From an uncultured Clostridium sp. (GTDB lineage Bacteria > Bacillota > Clostridia > Clostridiales > Clostridiaceae): DNA of 64,000 nt. Position 1 is the stretch's first letter. Every line of letters starts with the position of its first letter. The notes below the pieces were generated by a model. The model ran no database searches. It was not told where the DNA came from and was given only the letters and a program-made list of their open reading frames with translations. The translations under genes were made by a program, and so were the position numbers. This document shows positions 63,796-64,000 of the stretch, one piece after another. The stretch is taken from contig CACZYK010000034.1 in NCBI GenBank assembly GCA_902785295.1, forward strand, positions 40,501-104,500. The letters run 5' to 3'.

Positions 63796-63987
63796 GTGGG
63801 CTTAGTTCATAGAAAAAGAATTAATTCAACACTTAGTTCTGATAATTTTGATTTTATATCTGATTTATCTAAAAAAACAAAATTAAATCAAAGTAAATTT
63901 CATGATTTAGCAATTACTATGTTAAGAAAAGAATTAAAAGAAAAGACAATTTTTGAATTATTTGAAAAATTTGATGAGAAAGAGTAG
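63796..63987 (+). CDS. Ribbon-helix-helix DNA-binding protein
   Basis: A 63-residue protein read from GTG at 63796, eight bases past AGGAGG. An ATG overlapping it at 63794 is in another frame and stops after three codons. KRINSTLSSDNFDFISDLSK (9-28) and the LNQSKFHDLAITML segment form the ribbon and two helices of a CopG/Arc-like fold. Such proteins act as antitoxins or repressors. The repeats upstream are its likely targets. No toxin gene is visible before the window ends, but one could follow beyond it. Confidence 0.7.
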   Translation: MGLVHRKRINSTLSSDNFDFISDLSKKTKLNQSKFHDLAITMLRKELKEKTIFELFEKFDEKE

Positions 63988-64000
63988 GTTAATAAAAATA

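Overview
The window is low-GC, AT-rich Firmicute DNA (about 28% GC by eye). It carries many sporulation and clostridial genes: spoIIM, dacF, gerW/ytfJ, a DUF2953 gene, a PdaA-like deacetylase, anaerobic NrdD/NrdG and a fused GshAB. The gene set and order best fit Clostridium perfringens or a close relative. This is inferred from gene content, not from a database search.

Layout. 1-9.5 kb is a Ter (tellurite/stress) cluster. A partial gene, possibly YceG-like, runs leftwards. Rightwards come terD, a four-gene predicted nucleoside-like biosynthesis module (C-C lyase, two PRTases, HAD phosphatase), two more terD paralogues and a Ca-type P-type ATPase. 9.6-12.5 kb is a block of higher GC (two flavodoxins, a CMD-cupin fusion, a LysR regulator) that looks acquired. 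12.7-14.3 kb is a decayed RloA/RloB-type defence locus. 14.4-17.9 kb holds an acidic protein, a lipoprotein and gshAB. 18-20 kb holds a fully catalytic tyrosine recombinase whose promoter abuts a perfect 16-bp inverted repeat with a 6-bp centre. 20-27 kb holds a deacetylase, a cyclophilin lipoprotein, a DUF6734-like gene paired with a Ser/Gly-tailed protein, and nrdDG. 27-30.5 kb holds a Nudix enzyme, small proteins and a two-flavoprotein operon. 30.7-43 kb is a conserved core with deoC, D-Ala-D-Ala carboxypeptidases, gerW, a Uma2 protein, scpAB, dacF, pdp, deoB, an XerD homologue and spoIIM. 43-46.5 kb holds a LytTR/DUF3021 pair, a truncated response regulator, a cassette between 27-bp direct repeats, and an orphan HicA. 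46.6-51.7 kb is a TetR-controlled MFS/ABC export operon with a frameshifted permease. 52-55 kb holds two AAA ATPases. 56-62 kb is a complete type I restriction-modification system. The right end holds an ITPase (RdgB) and a ribbon-helix-helix protein preceded by operator-like repeats.

How parts fit together. The Ter genes form one stress module. pdp, deoB and deoC together make a deoxynucleoside salvage route. gerW, DUF2953, dacF, spoIIM and the deacetylase serve sporulation. The strongest leads for something undescribed are: (1) the recombinase with its core-site-like palindrome, read beside an XerD-locus homologue that lacks three of six catalytic residues; (2) a dispersed intergenic repeat of about 80 bp whose pairing arms co-vary; (3) the DUF6734-like gene paired with a protein ending in a Ser/Gly-Cys-Gly-Tyr-Gly tail. 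No tRNA, rRNA or CRISPR array was seen.
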